A stretch of 64,000 nt of DNA, from NCBI GenBank assembly GCA_013396655.1, contig WBMV01000441.1, forward strand, positions 562,821 through 626,820, given 5' to 3'. This DNA is from Campylorhamphus procurvoides. Its lineage: Eukaryota; Chordata; Aves; Passeriformes; Dendrocolaptidae. Below, in pieces: positions 29,726-42,465 of the stretch (the stretch's first letter is position 1; each line of letters opens with the position of its first letter). Under the pieces are notes generated by a model. The model saw nothing but the letters and a program-made list of their open reading frames with translations. It searched no databases and had not been told where the DNA came from. A program made the position numbers and the translations under genes.

Positions 29726-29746
29726 CCTTAATTTTATGAATTAAGG
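29726..29746. repeat. Inverted repeat, 8-bp stem and 5-base loop
   Basis: CCTTAATT at 29726-29733 pairs with AATTAAGG at 29739-29746 in intron 4. A stem of this size could arise by chance in AT-rich DNA. Confidence 0.7.
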
Positions 29747-32700
29747 CAGGCTGAGATAGTGAAACAAACCACTATATAACATTTTGCTGGCATTAAAACA
29801 GGTCCCAGCAATGACATATCCATCAGAATAAAACTCGGGTGAAAGAAGAAGCCCTCAGCAAACCAATGGAAAAATCTCCTGGCTGCCTCCCACCTGTAAT
29901 ACCCATGATAATGCCCCAAGTCCTATTCGTCATCACTACCAAGAAAAAAACAAGCAACAAATCAGAGAAAGAGCACAGCCAATGAAAATTGCCTTTTGTC
30001 CTCATTTTCCATCTCCTGCCACTCAGCAGTCCTGCCACCCTGATTTCTTCATATTTTTTGGTGCAAACATGAGGCTGTTCACAGAATTATTGTGACAGAA
30101 TACAAATACTGGATCATTTTTCTTTCAGACAAACAAAGCCAATGTTAAGAGGGAACACAGTCTCCCTGCTTGTGGCTCTTCCTGCGACAATGTAGTTTCG
30201 TGTCATGCTGTGGTTAAAGCACGCTGCTCTGACACTTTCATTCATCACTTGGGGGAACTTAAGCTCTCTCAAGCCAATAAAAAGTGTGAGAACTTGCCTT
30301 GGTGAAGTGTTGCAAAAGTAATTTCCTTCAGGAGTGTGTTTTGGCATTTCCTGATGGAACAATGAAGATCCTTCCCAAACTTCTGCTAAGGCTTTCTGCA
30401 GACTGCCACCCACCCCAGCTGCTCCAAGAGTTAATATCTCAGCAGCACAGCTGCCAAGTGCAGCCCCTGCTCCAGCAGGACGCTGACTGGATGTTACCAG
30501 GTATTTCATTCAAGGTCTTTTCTTCATGTCCTTGCACCAGCATGGAGCCAAGTATACTACACGTCTCCTGTGGAAAGATGAGAACATCCTCCTGTCTTTG
30601 AAAATAACCATGGAAAGAAATTATGAAACCCAGTCCCTGCAAAAACCCCTGGAAGTTGTCTTTCAGAGGCACCTACAAACACATGAGTTGCTACTCTGCA
30701 CACATGTGTAGAGCTTTCCAGTTACCTGACTCATTCATGTTTACAAGCTTATTTAGTGATTCCTCTGGAGAAGGCCTCTGGGCACAATGAGGCTGCTGAA
30801 ATATTCTAAAGGCACTGTTCTGGTGGTCTGATTTTAGTAAATTTATTGAATTATTTTTAATAAAGGATCACAAATTGGCAAGTAGAAACTGTTTCTCTAA
30901 ACAAAATAATATTCACAGATTTCCATGGAAGGGAGTCCATCTACACTAGCACCTGAGCCAGTCGGCATCTTCCTTACTGCCTCCAAAAATAATAAAAATC
31001 TGAATTTTTATGACTGATCTCATATTCCTTCCCATGTATTCACTAACACCTTAGTAAGCATCAGTTAAAAGGATTTTCTACTCCTGGTGGCCTCTCTCTG
31101 CCCCATATATTGCATCTAACCATGAGAAGCACCCGGCTGTCACCAACAATGTAATAAATTACTTCAGTTGTTTCTGTATCACTAGGCACTCTACAGCTTT
31201 ACATTAAACACAATGCTGAGCGTGCAGGTTGTCCACAGAGGGGACAGCTTGGAGAAGATACAGTGCTTCCTCATTTTTGACCCCTGAGCTGTGTGCTTCT
31301 AGTTGTTAATGCCTCTTCGGTGGGCAGTTGTTCCATTCCCATGGGACCCTTCCGTGAATTCCCTGCTGTAGTTTAGGTCCTCAAGTGTCTTTCTTGCCTG
31401 ATGAAATATAAGTATGGAGTTATTATTAGCAGTTTGCTTTATTAATAGTGTTTCATTTCAGGGCTAATTATACATTTTTTTTTCTAAGCTCACCCCATCA
31501 CTAATGGGATGCTATTGATTGTATGCAATATTCTTGTTTGTTTAATCAGGAAAGTAGCTTTTGCTATTGAACCAGTAGGGACTTTATACCCATACACTTC
31601 AAGTATTGTCTACTCTAGTTCCAGTAGTACTAAATCAAAAGTGAATGAACTACACTAAAATGTTCTGTAATTAATTGTGTGTAGTTTCCTGTTTGTTTAC
31701 ATCTGAACACACCAATCTTTCAGAAAGGGCTACAGCTGGCAGCTAGGAAGCTATTACAAGACAGTTTATAGTGAGTTTATAATGACACTACTAGCACACG
31801 AAAACTGCTCACCATCGGTTCCAGCACCCTTAGGCTGGAGATGTACTACTTTCAGAGGATTCATTTTGCCCATGATGATTTCAGTGTATTCTTCACTTGG
31901 ACACAGCTAGGGCCAGGGTTGCAATGATGATAAACCACCACATTTCTGTAACACAGCTGAACAACATGCCACCAATTATATAGGCCATGCCAGGAAAATG
32001 AACAAAGAAGTGCAGTCACATCGCTGTGGCCAGCTCTGAGCCTCTGGACTGGTGTCTGTGGAATCAAAGTCTTTTTCCGTGCTGTCCAGGATATCACATT
32101 CATCTCCAGGACAAGTTACTATGGCAACTAAACCTGGGCTTGGGGGATGAAGGCATTGCTGTGCAAGTCAGTGTTTATTTCGCCAGTAATATGGCTGGGA
32201 TATGGCTGATCATGTAAGATGGAAGAAGCTAGGATTTTTTCCCCTCCTTGCTCTTCGCTGTCTAACCACTGAGAAAGAAAGAACGACTTTTAGCACCTAA
32301 AGTCACATCTACTTTTATCTCAGCTTTTCTGCTTAACTCAGTAGCAGTTGCAGGATATTGGAACACACTAGAAGCTGGACCAAGATGTAAAAGTAGACTG
32401 AGAGTCACAGTCTCTGCTCACTCTGCATCAACGAATTTTTACCCAAGTCCTGCTTCATTCACCCACAGAAAAGTGACAAAGGAAGCCCCTTCTAAAAGCC
32501 CCAGGAGCAGGGCTCAAACTGCATTGCATAGCTGCTGTTGAGGCTGAACAGCCTGGGCTGCCTGTCAAGCTCACAGAATTCAGGCGATGTGGAAAGCTTT
32601 TCAACATAGTGGGGACCGCAGCAGACTTTGAAACATTCACCAAGCAAACTTGGGGTGCTGCTCCCTCTGGCTCTTCTCCCACAGTACAGACGGGAACTAG

Positions 32701-35700
32701 AGAACCAAGGCAACCAGTCTACTTTGTATGCCTTGGCCCTGGCCCTGCATGAAATGAAATGAACAATGAAGAACCTGCATATGTTTCTGTGGTCAGATAC
32801 AAAGGCAGAGATTAAAAAGATAGTTTGTTTGGTTTTGTTGGCTTACTTTTTTTTTCTCTTGTTTGAAGGGCTGAAAACCTATGAGAATTAAAGTTAATAG
32901 AATTCTTTACTCCTGGAAACCAATACCAATGAACTGTGGCTTTTCAGTTTACTGATACTCTTTGAATAGCCAAAATTCCTCTCCTTCCTCATAATATGGA
33001 ACATAAAATGATGTCTGTGTGGTTAGGACCAAAGATTTAACTGAATGTACTGACTGTATCCCTTGCCAAAAATGTTTAGAATGGTTTCAATACCTGATAA
33101 TTGCCATAGACATTGCTAGGGCATACACTCTACCAGGAAAAACAAGAGTATGGAAAAGAGGCAGGATGTTTGTTTTGTCTTCAAAAGCCTACAGACATTT
33201 ATTACCAAATTAGTAATTTCTGCCAAGTCAGTGCTAGATATGACATGCCAGTACCCTGGAACTGTTATCCACTGGATGACTAGAAAACGTTCTTCCTCCT
33301 CACTGCACTTTGAGTGCAATGATGTATTTCTGACACAACACCTTTTCTTCACGCCTCATTTTAAGTATTTCTTGAAGTGCCTCCAAAAGCTTCACCCAGC
33401 GCAAAATCCTACATTATCTGAGGTTGCTGCTATTCCTATGAATCCTGTGATCTGGCCAGGCAGGAGAAGGGGAGAAGTGCTTTCTGCAGGCCTGCAAGTC
33501 ACACTTCTGAGAAAAAGAGACAGAGGGGACAGAGAGACAGGACTTGACCATATCTCCTGAATACAAGTAAGATGCCATGATCTTTTCCAACATTTTTGGC
33601 TAGGCAGGATCAGTCTTCTCGACCTACCAAACTGCAGACAGTGAAGGAGAATGCACATAAGAGAGACCTGCTCTGCCTTGAATTCAGAGAATTTGAGAAT
33701 CTGGAAGAATGAGAACTTCAGAGGATGAAGAGGAGTTACTACTGATTGCATGGTCCCAAGGTGAAAAGACCCTGTGTTTCATTCAGATTTACAACTTTCT
33801 TTGCCCTATCTTTAAGGGAAGACTGAAAAAGAATGCTTTTCCAAATACTGTAGACTAGAGAAGCTTAGCAACTGAGTTAGTCTTTCCTCTAGAGACCTTT
33901 AAGTCTCTAGTATGAAGCACAATTATTGTTGTTTATGCAGACACAAACGTAAGACAGAGAGGGCTTAGGCAGATCACTCTACGAAAACAGAGAAAATAGA
34001 CACTATTTAGGTTAGAAGGTGGGTAGTTATGCAAAACAGAAAATTAAGGCTTCCTAGAAAGGCAGTAAACAAAAGATTAAAGTAAACTAGTTATACAGTA
34101 GCAATATGTTAGAACACTTTTTAGTTTCCAACCTTACACAGTGTTAGCGCTTTAGCAAAAACAACCCAGCTGGAATGTCTCAAGGAAGAGGTCAGATACC
34201 ATGAACCAAAAATATGGGTCAGAATCATAAATTCTGACCTCTCAGAAGTTCTATTTAAGCTACAGTAGCAGTCAGCAGATACATGGATGTTCCATGTCCA
34301 TCTCATTTACTTCAGAAAAATAAATTAATCCCCCAAATTTGACTTCCCACAATGAGAACTAAACATGCGGGAAACAGCTGAAAAGCACCATGACAAAGAA
34401 GAAGTGTAGTGAATTTCAACACAAGCAGCAAATCCAGAAAGGGTTGAAATGGCAAACAAATTCAATTTTGAATCCACTACTTTATTATACTGGGAGAAGA
34501 CTGTGTTATAAACACACTATCCCACAAGTGGGCTCTTGAAGTACCAACGAAATTCCTTTACCTTCACCCACACAGAAGTGCCACAAAAACATTCGCTCAA
34601 CAAGCTCCTATCATTTACTAAGCCCAAATGCCTTAGCATTAATTCTACACTTGCAAAAAGGAGAAGAAAATCTATTCTGGACATGAGGATATATGTTCAA
34701 GCAGAAGGTGAATATGCCCTGAAAACATAAGTAGAGGGAGCAAAAGCAAGGAGGCAAGAAGATGATTAAAAAAGAGCTGATGAAGTTAAGCAAAAAATTC
34801 AGTGACCCTGCAAGTCTGTGAAGCCTTTGGAACATCAGGCTCTTTGCTTTGATGACATATTCTACCAATAAATCAAAAAAGCCCAAGAACCCATTTTCAG
34901 ATTTAGTGAGTATTTCAGGTCATATGGAAAAGTCAAATGAACTTGTGGTATTCTGCTTCTTGTATAATGATAAAAGCAAGCTACCCTACATGGCTCCAAG
35001 CACAGCACAAAATGGAAGTGTCTGCAGTCTCCAAGCAGCTTCTTAGCCAGACAACACAAACGCCAGAACAACATTCATGCCAAAGACTAATGCAATATGA
35101 TCATATTAACTGTCATTGCAGTGCTATCGGGCAAATGTTATGTTACATGAGGCTACACAATAATTGGGCAGTAATCAGTGAAAACATTAAGTCCCTGTTT
35201 TACTACTGCTTCATCACTAGCTATAAAACCATATCCTAATAAAGACCATAAAACTACAAAGAATTGAGATTAACAAGGTGTGTTATGGCAGTTTAGACGT
35301 AGAAGTCCATTTAGCAATATAAAATTGAACAATACTATTTAAAACAATGACCAGAGAAGATTTACTATTCTATATTAAAAAAAAAGGCAGCTATTCCAAT
35401 AGTCTGGCCTAGTTTCCATAGCGTATGTATGTCAAACTGGTAAGCAAAACACAACAGCTCAGTGCTCACCAGAAAACCACCACATATTGCATAGCTCACT
35501 ATAGTCAGCTATCTGATCAATCCCTAATCAAAAAACCTTGCATGGACAATTCTAATCACTGAAAAGAAGAAAGAGAGGGAAAGAAACATTAGAAAAAGCT
35601 TTGGCCAATACTCAGATATGAATTTTGACTGTACAAGTAGGTATATTTATGGCAGAGTCCAAGACTGATCAGACAAGCCATTAGAGAATGAAAGCAGCTC

Positions 35701-35770
35701 CTTCCAAGTTGGTTTTATCAGGCTCTGCATACATCACCTCATTTTTAGTAAGGTTCTGGTATCATGTGCA

Positions 35771-36043
35771 GTTAACGTGTAATTATTACAGAACTGTGAT
35801 TGCATCGTTAGCAGAAGTTTAATTATATCATTGACATTAGTGATGCCATAACATCAAGCTCAATAATAGTTCATAACAAAACCTACAATTAGGACAATTT
35901 TTCCTCCCTTTTACATCAACCAAAAGTGTTCAGCTTGGAGAAGCCTAATAGTCCATACAGAAGCGAGCTAGGGCCGAACCTGAAAGGATTGCTGGCTGGT
36001 AATTTAGTAATACGGTAATTAAAGTCTTTTCATGATGTAATTA
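35771..36043. promoter_or_regulatory. Candidate enhancer: TAATTA motif cluster
   Basis: Four TAATTA hexamers occur at 35780-35785, 35820-35825, 36016-36021 and 36038-36043, with a GTTAAC at 35771-35776. TAATTA is the core of many homeodomain binding sites, and such clusters are common in conserved non-coding elements of vertebrate introns. The AT-rich background raises the chance expectation, so this is a candidate only. Confidence 0.35.
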
Positions 36044-38826
36044 CACATCAACTACAAAAGGACAGCTGCTATACAACACTGCCAGGGTACGTGGCATGAA
36101 ATGATTAGATTTGAGAAGCTTTGGTGGATAAACTGAATACCACAGACATAAGTCTGAGTTATAGCTGGCATCACACAGTACATTATTATTCAAGTCTCAC
36201 ACTTAACATTTCCTTAGTCTCATTGTGACAGTACAGTTTTTTGCACATACCTTGGTCTTCTGACAGAAGCAGCTGTTCAAAATCCACCTTTAAAAGCTTC
36301 TGTTGTTTTGAAGTTGCCTGAAATTAAAAGATCTAACCTTCTGCTACGGAGAGGCAGTACAAATGAGCTTTGCATGAACTCAAAATGTTTATTTCCCACC
36401 CTTGCTGCAAAAAACCTCCTCTCACAGACTCCTATCTGTGGGAAGTGTAACTTGATTTATTTACAGGCTTTTTCCCAGTGAGGTAGCAAAAGAAGAAGAA
36501 TGAGGCGAGGGGAGAGGCACAAAGGAGTATGTGAACTCAAAGAAACTAAGGGTTTCAGCACCTAGTTCCAACAGCAACAAGCAGAAGTCCCCTGCTAGAG
36601 TGAAAAAACAAATCTACTCTTCGCTGGAGTAGAAAAACGTATCTTTAAGTAGTTTCCTTATTGTATTTCTCACCACCCGTCCTTGTATCTTACAAACCAT
36701 AAAGTTGACCACACAAGGCATGAGAGAGCAAAAAGGAACATATTTTTCCAAGTAACACAAACAAAACTCCTTGACTACATAATTGTGCTCTTCAAAATAC
36801 ATGAATGCACAGTGTAGTCTGGCAGTGGGCAGGCAACCTCTGAGCTGCTTTTCTAGCCCTCAAATGCCCTTTTAGTCATGACAGCACCTTGGACCTTTTA
36901 ATGAACTTAATTGAAAATGAAAGATTTTGGGAGAATTCTCCTCAGCATGAGAGAGGTTTTATGTGAGGTCCATTTGGAAAGTGCAAAACTAAATTATTTT
37001 GTATCTGGAGGGACTCTATTACCTACCAGATGTGAGGAATGAGTAGAAAAATTTGAATCCTGGTTCAAACAACAGCTTTGCTGATGGCCTTCTTTCTGAT
37101 TCCTCCTCTTCCTCTTTTTCTGACAAGATGTTATTTGTGGACTTAATGAACGTTCAAAGCTTCTTGAAGACTTAGTGTCTTTAACTACGGTTATGCCAAT
37201 ACACTGAAGCCAACTCCAGATCACTGTCAACGGGAGCTTCTTCCCCTTGGGTATCAGAGGCTACAGTGGAACTGAGGCTGCTCTTGGGAAGCACAGGAAC
37301 AATCCTAGTAGAACTGGAAGCATCCAGTCCCAGTCATTTATGAACAAGGACCTCAGCTACTCAGAAGGGCTGCATGGCCAGTTTTACACAGCACAGTTTC
37401 AAGAGACAAAACAAATTAGCCAACTCAAAGGAACAGGTTTAACTGCACTTCAAATGCAATAGCACAAGAAAATACAATTATTTCTAATTTAATGGCACCA
37501 GAGATAGAATGTAATGCAGCTAATCGTTCTGATGACTGGATAGGTGATCACCTCAAACATGTTTGCAGCTACCATATCAGGACTCACTTGACATTTGATG
37601 CAAAAAGGAGATTCAAATATATCACTTGACAAGAGGAACTGGGTGAACAACTTTCATAATATACAACAAATTTAGCATCTTAAAAACAATCACCAATGTG
37701 AAAAGAATTGAAATTTTATGCCCAAAGGATTTATTCGATTTCCTACAGTTTAAAGCAGCAAGAGGCAAGAAAAATGTTAGGTTTAAATTACAGAACTCTT
37801 TGCTCTTGAGTGTTGCCTCTATAAATACATGGTTGCACACACTACAAACATGAACTGTGTATGCACAAAACTTAAACACAAATGCATAACCATAGCCATC
37901 TTCATTTAAAGATGGCATGGCTCAGTACCTTTGCAGATTTAATTCTTCAGCTATTAATGAACAGAATACAACAGCAATTCATATCACACGGGGAACTATT
38001 CTCCCTGTCCTGTTCATGCAGTGTGCTGCCAAAAGACACATGTGAAGGTCTGAAGTCTTGCAAGAAGAACCTCATTACCTCTCTGATGGTGGTATGGGCA
38101 GAGAGTGAGCGAGGGAAAAAGAATGCAAGTCAGAGATTTCCAGTATGCTCCTATCTTTAACAACAACAGAATACAAAGAAAAGCTTCTTGTCATGAGCCT
38201 TCAAGCATCCAATTTCAAAATACAACAAAGCAAGAACTCCTGAACAACAGCATTCAGTTCTGAGAAATGGAAAAGTACATGAGCCAGAATAGCACAAAGC
38301 AAAAAGCAAAGCTGTGTCTGTCTCCCTCCTCCTCTCCCATTGCAAGAGTAGTAGCTATTTGCTTACAGATCACTACCTTCAATTATATAAAAATCTGAGA
38401 GCCAAGTGGCCTATGAAGACTAAGCCTGACAACAGGAGCCACAGGACTTCCTACTGAACAAATGCAGTCATACCCGCTGTTACAGATGCAGTCATCTTGT
38501 CAGTATTCAACACACAATTTTACTACACACACAATATTTCTTTTCCTTCAATGGCTTTTAAGCATCTTTCCACTTCTCTGCAACCATCAAGTCCTTCAGA
38601 AACTGCTACAGGACCAGAAGTGTTGTCAACTTCTGTCACTGCAACTACCACTCGACAACATACTGAAACACTATTGTTGGCATTTGCATTCATTTCTGTG
38701 ATACCTGGTAAGTGTTCAGCCAAGAAACTGAATCCTCTTGTGATACTGTTTGCAACTAAAGAATTTCGTAACACCAGACTTCAGGAGTCTGGGGTGAAGG
38801 ACTAGTAGAGGAGGTACCACACTTAC

Positions 38827-38939
38827 CTGCTATCACCAGCATTTGCCACATACAGCTTCCCCAATAAACACACCACCACAAGGGCTGTGCAGCCACCAGA
38901 AATATTATACACGGTCCTCTCTCGTTCTATTTGCAAATC
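38827..38939 (-). CDS. PPM1H: PPM1H coding exon 4 (NISGGCTA core strand and NAGDSR motif)
   Basis: This is a 113-bp exon: 37 codons plus the first two bases of an Arg codon. The acceptor ends ttccacag and the donor is the consensus CAG|gtaagt. It reads DLQIERERTVYNISGGCTAL, then VVVCLLGKLYVANAGDS(R). SGGCTA and ANAGDSR are core PP2C motifs in central beta strands. The Asp of GDSR is the equivalent of human Asp288, whose Ala mutant is used as a substrate trap. Every motif residue is intact, so nothing suggests decay. The exon is too short to show as a long open frame, and no PP2C reading exists in the other five frames. Confidence 0.96.
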
Positions 38940-41398
38940 CTGTGGAAAAGAGAACAAGATTTATAAAGACACATTGCAACTAATGTTTGAGAAAATTAAG
39001 ACTCCCCTGAAAAATGAAAATGTGATAAGAGTCTTTCTTAAACTGTATGTCCCACTAGCTTTGTTTTCTTGCAGCTATGCCCACCTGGTCTGTGAGAAGA
39101 ACAGAGGGTTGAGGAGTACCTATTACTTACATTACAAAGATGTTTGAGAAAAATCAGGTCAGGAGGTTGCAAAACATCAGGTACTAAGGAACAAAGAGCA
39201 ACTCTCAGGGATGCAAAAGAATGCTATGGTAAAAGCACAATGAAGGCAAAGATAAATGTAGCTTAACAGGTACCTTGTGGTGTAATTAGAGAGTGCTTTA
39301 TACAGACAGCAAATAATTAATGAGACCTAGCTGTGACATGAATAACTACCTGCTTCCCTAAAGGAATGCTAGGATTGTGGAGTATATACCTTTAGGAAAA
39401 GCAGCAAGACACACTCATGCCACAAGGCTACCCTTCAGAAACACAGGGAATAAGTGGATGCTAAACTGATTCTAAGTGCAAGAAATATTATAAATAAAAA
39501 AGTTCTCCAGCTTAACAGAAGTGGAGAACACAAATCATATTTGTCACTAAGAGTCAATCAAGTCCTGGAATGAAAAAACACATAAATATGTACATGCATA
39601 TAAGTATAGTCTCTAAGAAAGCTTGGAGAACATAAAAGACATAAGTAAATGAGCTACTTTCCAATGATCCATACATTTTAAACAAAAATTGAAGCTTACA
39701 CCAGTGAATTAATTCTGCTGTCTGTTAGTTTAGTTTGGGGTAATAACATGTTACAAATTACTTCCCCTCCTGTGTCCAGAATGAAATACAGTTTCAAACC
39801 GGTCTGTCCTTGTAATATTGGATTCCAGGAGGGAGCATCATTTAACATCACTACTGAAAGTATTGGCAGATTTTTCCAGCTAAACCCTGCCTACTTTTAT
39901 GTGGGTTTTATTATGAATATATTTGTTTGCCTCTGTACGTGTGCATACTCACAGAGCTATACTTCAGCCATTATTGTATTTGCACTGAGCAACAAACAGC
40001 TCAAATTGTCCATGCCGTGGGGTATGGAATTTAGAGCTGCATGTTAGAGCTAAATTTATCTGACAAAAAGCACTACAACAAATGCAAACCATGACAGCTG
40101 CAATTTAATTGAAAATCTGCACGGCTGGGAGGAGGTCACTGTCCCATGCTTTGTTTCCCACAAATTTCAGGGGAGGGAGGTGATGTGGAGCAGCAGTGGG
40201 GATGCTCAGCAGTGCTCGGCGCCAGTCCCGCATGGGTAGGCAGAGGTGTCTGTCACAAATAACGTGATTCCTCACTGGTCAGTGTATGTACATCTCACTT
40301 CTGCCAGAACACAATGCTGAGGCGCTGTCCTTGCAGGCCATCCTCTGCTCTGCATGGGAACTGCACGTGGCTGCTGCAGAGACCCGGGTTCTGCTGCTGC
40401 CTCTGAACCCCTCCCTGCACGAGGTGGGAGGAGATGAGGACCAGGAGGAAAACATCTCCCAGCTAAAAATCAAATCTCACAGAACTTTTGGCCACAGACA
40501 CAGGCCTGTTATAAATGCCTCTTTAATGCCTCTAATTTTGCCACAGAGAAGCTGATTTTCCTCCCCATAGTTTCTATATATTTTTAAATTAAGCTGAAGA
40601 GTTCAAAGAAAGCAGACATTTCTAACCATCAAAATAATTTAAACTTATAAATACTACACTGGATTTTCCAGGCACTGTCAGGAATTTTAAGAAACCTTCA
40701 TCTCTACTGTTCAGAGTATCCTCTGAGACCTTCAAACAACATGCAATTCCTCACCTGGTTTCAGCTCTGTCATAGATACATTTTGCAAGTGCTGGAATGC
40801 CTAAATTAAAATTTATTTCTTTCAATAAGCAGAATTCGGAAGCATCTATTATAGGAGAGAAGATGGATAACCCTCTGGGCCTCATTTTCAGAATTTCCTT
40901 GACTTAATCCAGTACACAGATCTAGTTTTCCTCAAATCATTTCTGTTCCTGGGCTCTTCCATCTAGTCGTTGTTCAGAACTTGAATTTTCTACCATGACT
41001 TGTCAGAGTCCATTCAGTGCCATGTTTAATTTGATACTACATACTTTGCTTGGCATTTTCTTTTTCGGGGGCAAGGAAAGAGGGAGGGCCTTCTCATAAC
41101 TCAGCAAGACTTGAGGGGGACAAATAAAGCAAAATAAAGTCTACTAATGCCACCAACTCATTCTGATGTAGAGACACTGGCTTTCTATGAAATATTTTAT
41201 AACAGTGATGCTGGGAAAGCAGAGCAGCACAAACGTGGGCAGAAACCCCAAAATGCCTTTGTGCTCTTTAGGAATGTAAGGGGGTTCATTCATTCTATAC
41301 AAAGTCAGAGTCTGTGCAAAGCTCTCCTCATTCTCCAGACAGAAACATTTCAGAGCAAGCTTTTTTTTGCCAGGGAAGCAGGTAATTTAGTGCGAGCC

Positions 41399-41820
41399 CT
41401 GCCCTCCGTGCCAGGACGGCGCTGTGGCAGCCGGCAGGAGCGGGGTGCCCACAAGGGCTGCCTCGGGTGCGGGATGCGGGAGGGCAGGGCGCATCCTGCA
41501 GAGGACACCGCGAAGCACCGAGCAAGTGAGGGCGATGGGGGCGGCTTTCTGCGCCGAGCCGTGCAGCGGCGGGACAGCCGGGACGGGACAGGCTCGGCAC
41601 GGGCTGCGCGGAGCACACGCGCGGGGTGCCACGGGGATACCACGGGGATACCATGGGGGGATGTCACGGGGGTAACATGGGGGGTACCANGCGGCCTTCG
41701 CGAGCCGGGAGCTCCCGGCCGGCAGCCCGAGCCAGGCGGGAATGCGCGCGGGGACACAGCGGGGACACAGCGAGCACGGCATCACCAAAGTGCCGGCCGG
41801 CTCCGCTGAGGTTTAGGCAT
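41399..41820. promoter_or_regulatory. Intragenic CpG-rich island in PPM1H intron 3
   Basis: About 420 bp of very GC-rich sequence with many CpG dinucleotides stands out sharply from AT-rich intron on both sides. It has no homology to a PPM1H exon and cannot be exon 1, because it lies between exons 3 and 4. A gtgagg donor-like site lies on the plus strand at 41526-41531. Intragenic islands of this kind often act as alternative or antisense promoters or as methylated islands; which applies here is inference. The 220-codon plus-strand frame across it is best explained by the scarcity of stop codons in GC-rich DNA. Confidence 0.6.
41623..41769 (+). repeat. G-rich degenerate minisatellite (about 11-bp unit)
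   Basis: From 41623 to 41689 there are six tandem degenerate units of the type CGGGGATACCA. The G-runs are 4, 4, 4, 6, 5 and 6 bases long and are separated by 6-7 base spacers. A related pair of exact 11-base units, GCGGGGACACA, lies at 41748-41769. An unresolved base (n) sits at 41690, directly after the array. The spacing of the G-runs on the plus strand would allow intramolecular G-quadruplexes. Confidence 0.75.
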
Positions 41821-41898
41821 GCGGGACCTTGAAAACAGAGCTAGGTGCGTTCACACTGCAGAGCCGTCACTGCAACAACAACTAAAATAACCGGTTTT

Positions 41899-42465
41899 AC
41901 AGAATAACAGAATTGTTAGGGTTGGAAGGGAGCTCTGGAGATCATCCAGTCCAATCCCCCTGCCAAAGCAGGGCCACCTAGAACAGGTGACAGGAACATG
42001 TACAGCTGGGTTTTGAGTATCTCCAGGGAGGGAGACTCCACGACCTCCCTGGGCAGCCTGTTCTGGTGCTCTGCCACCCTCAGGGTAAAGAAAAGTTCTT
42101 CCTCATGTTGAGGTGAAATTCCTTGAGTTTTAGGTTATGGCCATTGCTCCTCATGCTGTCTCTGGGCACCATGGAAAAGACACCACCATTGGCACCGTCC
42201 TTTGAGATATTTATATGCCTTAATGAGATCCCCTCTATCTTCTCTAAACAGGCCCAGCTATCGCAGTCTTTCCTCAAAGAGAAATGCTCCATTCCCTTAG
42301 TAATTTTCTGGCCCTCCACTGGACCCTCTCCAGTAGTTCCTTGTCTTTCCTGTACTGAGGAAGGAAGAACTGGACACAGTACTCCAGATGTGGCCTCACT
42401 AGGGATGAGTAGAGGGGGAGAATCATCTCCCTCAACATGCTGACTGCTCTTTTCATTTATATTTA
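41899..42465 (-). mobile_element. CR1 LINE, 5'-truncated 3' end
   Basis: This is a CR1 non-LTR retrotransposon fragment in reverse orientation, so it lies in the same sense as PPM1H. The 3' end at 41899 is the short ATTCTGTT-type tandem repeat diagnostic of CR1. The adjoining segment has the usual avian CR1 3' UTR text (the gatcatccagtccaatccc region). Its upstream end keeps the C-terminal part of the reverse transcriptase ORF: the minus strand from 42456 encodes [13 protein letters not shown] and [11 protein letters not shown], typical of CR1 ORF2. The 5' part is missing, as is normal for CR1. Confidence in the exact 5' limit is lower. Confidence 0.93.

Larger units (their letters stand above)
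24134..38826 (-). other. PPM1H: PPM1H intron 4
   Basis: This is the longest complete intron (14693 bp), with donor gtaagt and acceptor gttacag. It contains a small hairpin near 29.73 kb and a cluster of four TAATTA motifs between 35780 and 36043. I see no LINE, LTR or protein-coding remnant. The 131-codon frame at 30114-30509 (minus) has no recognisable domain and is probably chance. Confidence 0.9.

Noticed and set aside
30114..30509. 131-codon minus-strand frame in intron 4
   Set aside because: No known family or motif is present. It is on the gene strand but has no exon-like homology, and the known exons on either side already join in phase.
41350..41757. The CpG island as exon 1 of PPM1H
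   Set aside because: Gene order on the minus strand requires exon 1 above base 53740; this island lies between exons 3 and 4 and does not encode the PPM1H N-terminus.
41147..41809. 220-codon plus-strand open frame, longest but one in the window
   Set aside because: Most of it crosses the CpG-rich island and tandem array, where stops are rare. Its composition is Arg/Gly/Ala-rich, it contains an unresolved codon, and other frames on both strands are open in the same place.
42274..42456. 60-codon minus-strand frame as a separate gene
   Set aside because: It is the decayed C-terminal end of the CR1 reverse transcriptase ORF, part of the LINE fragment.
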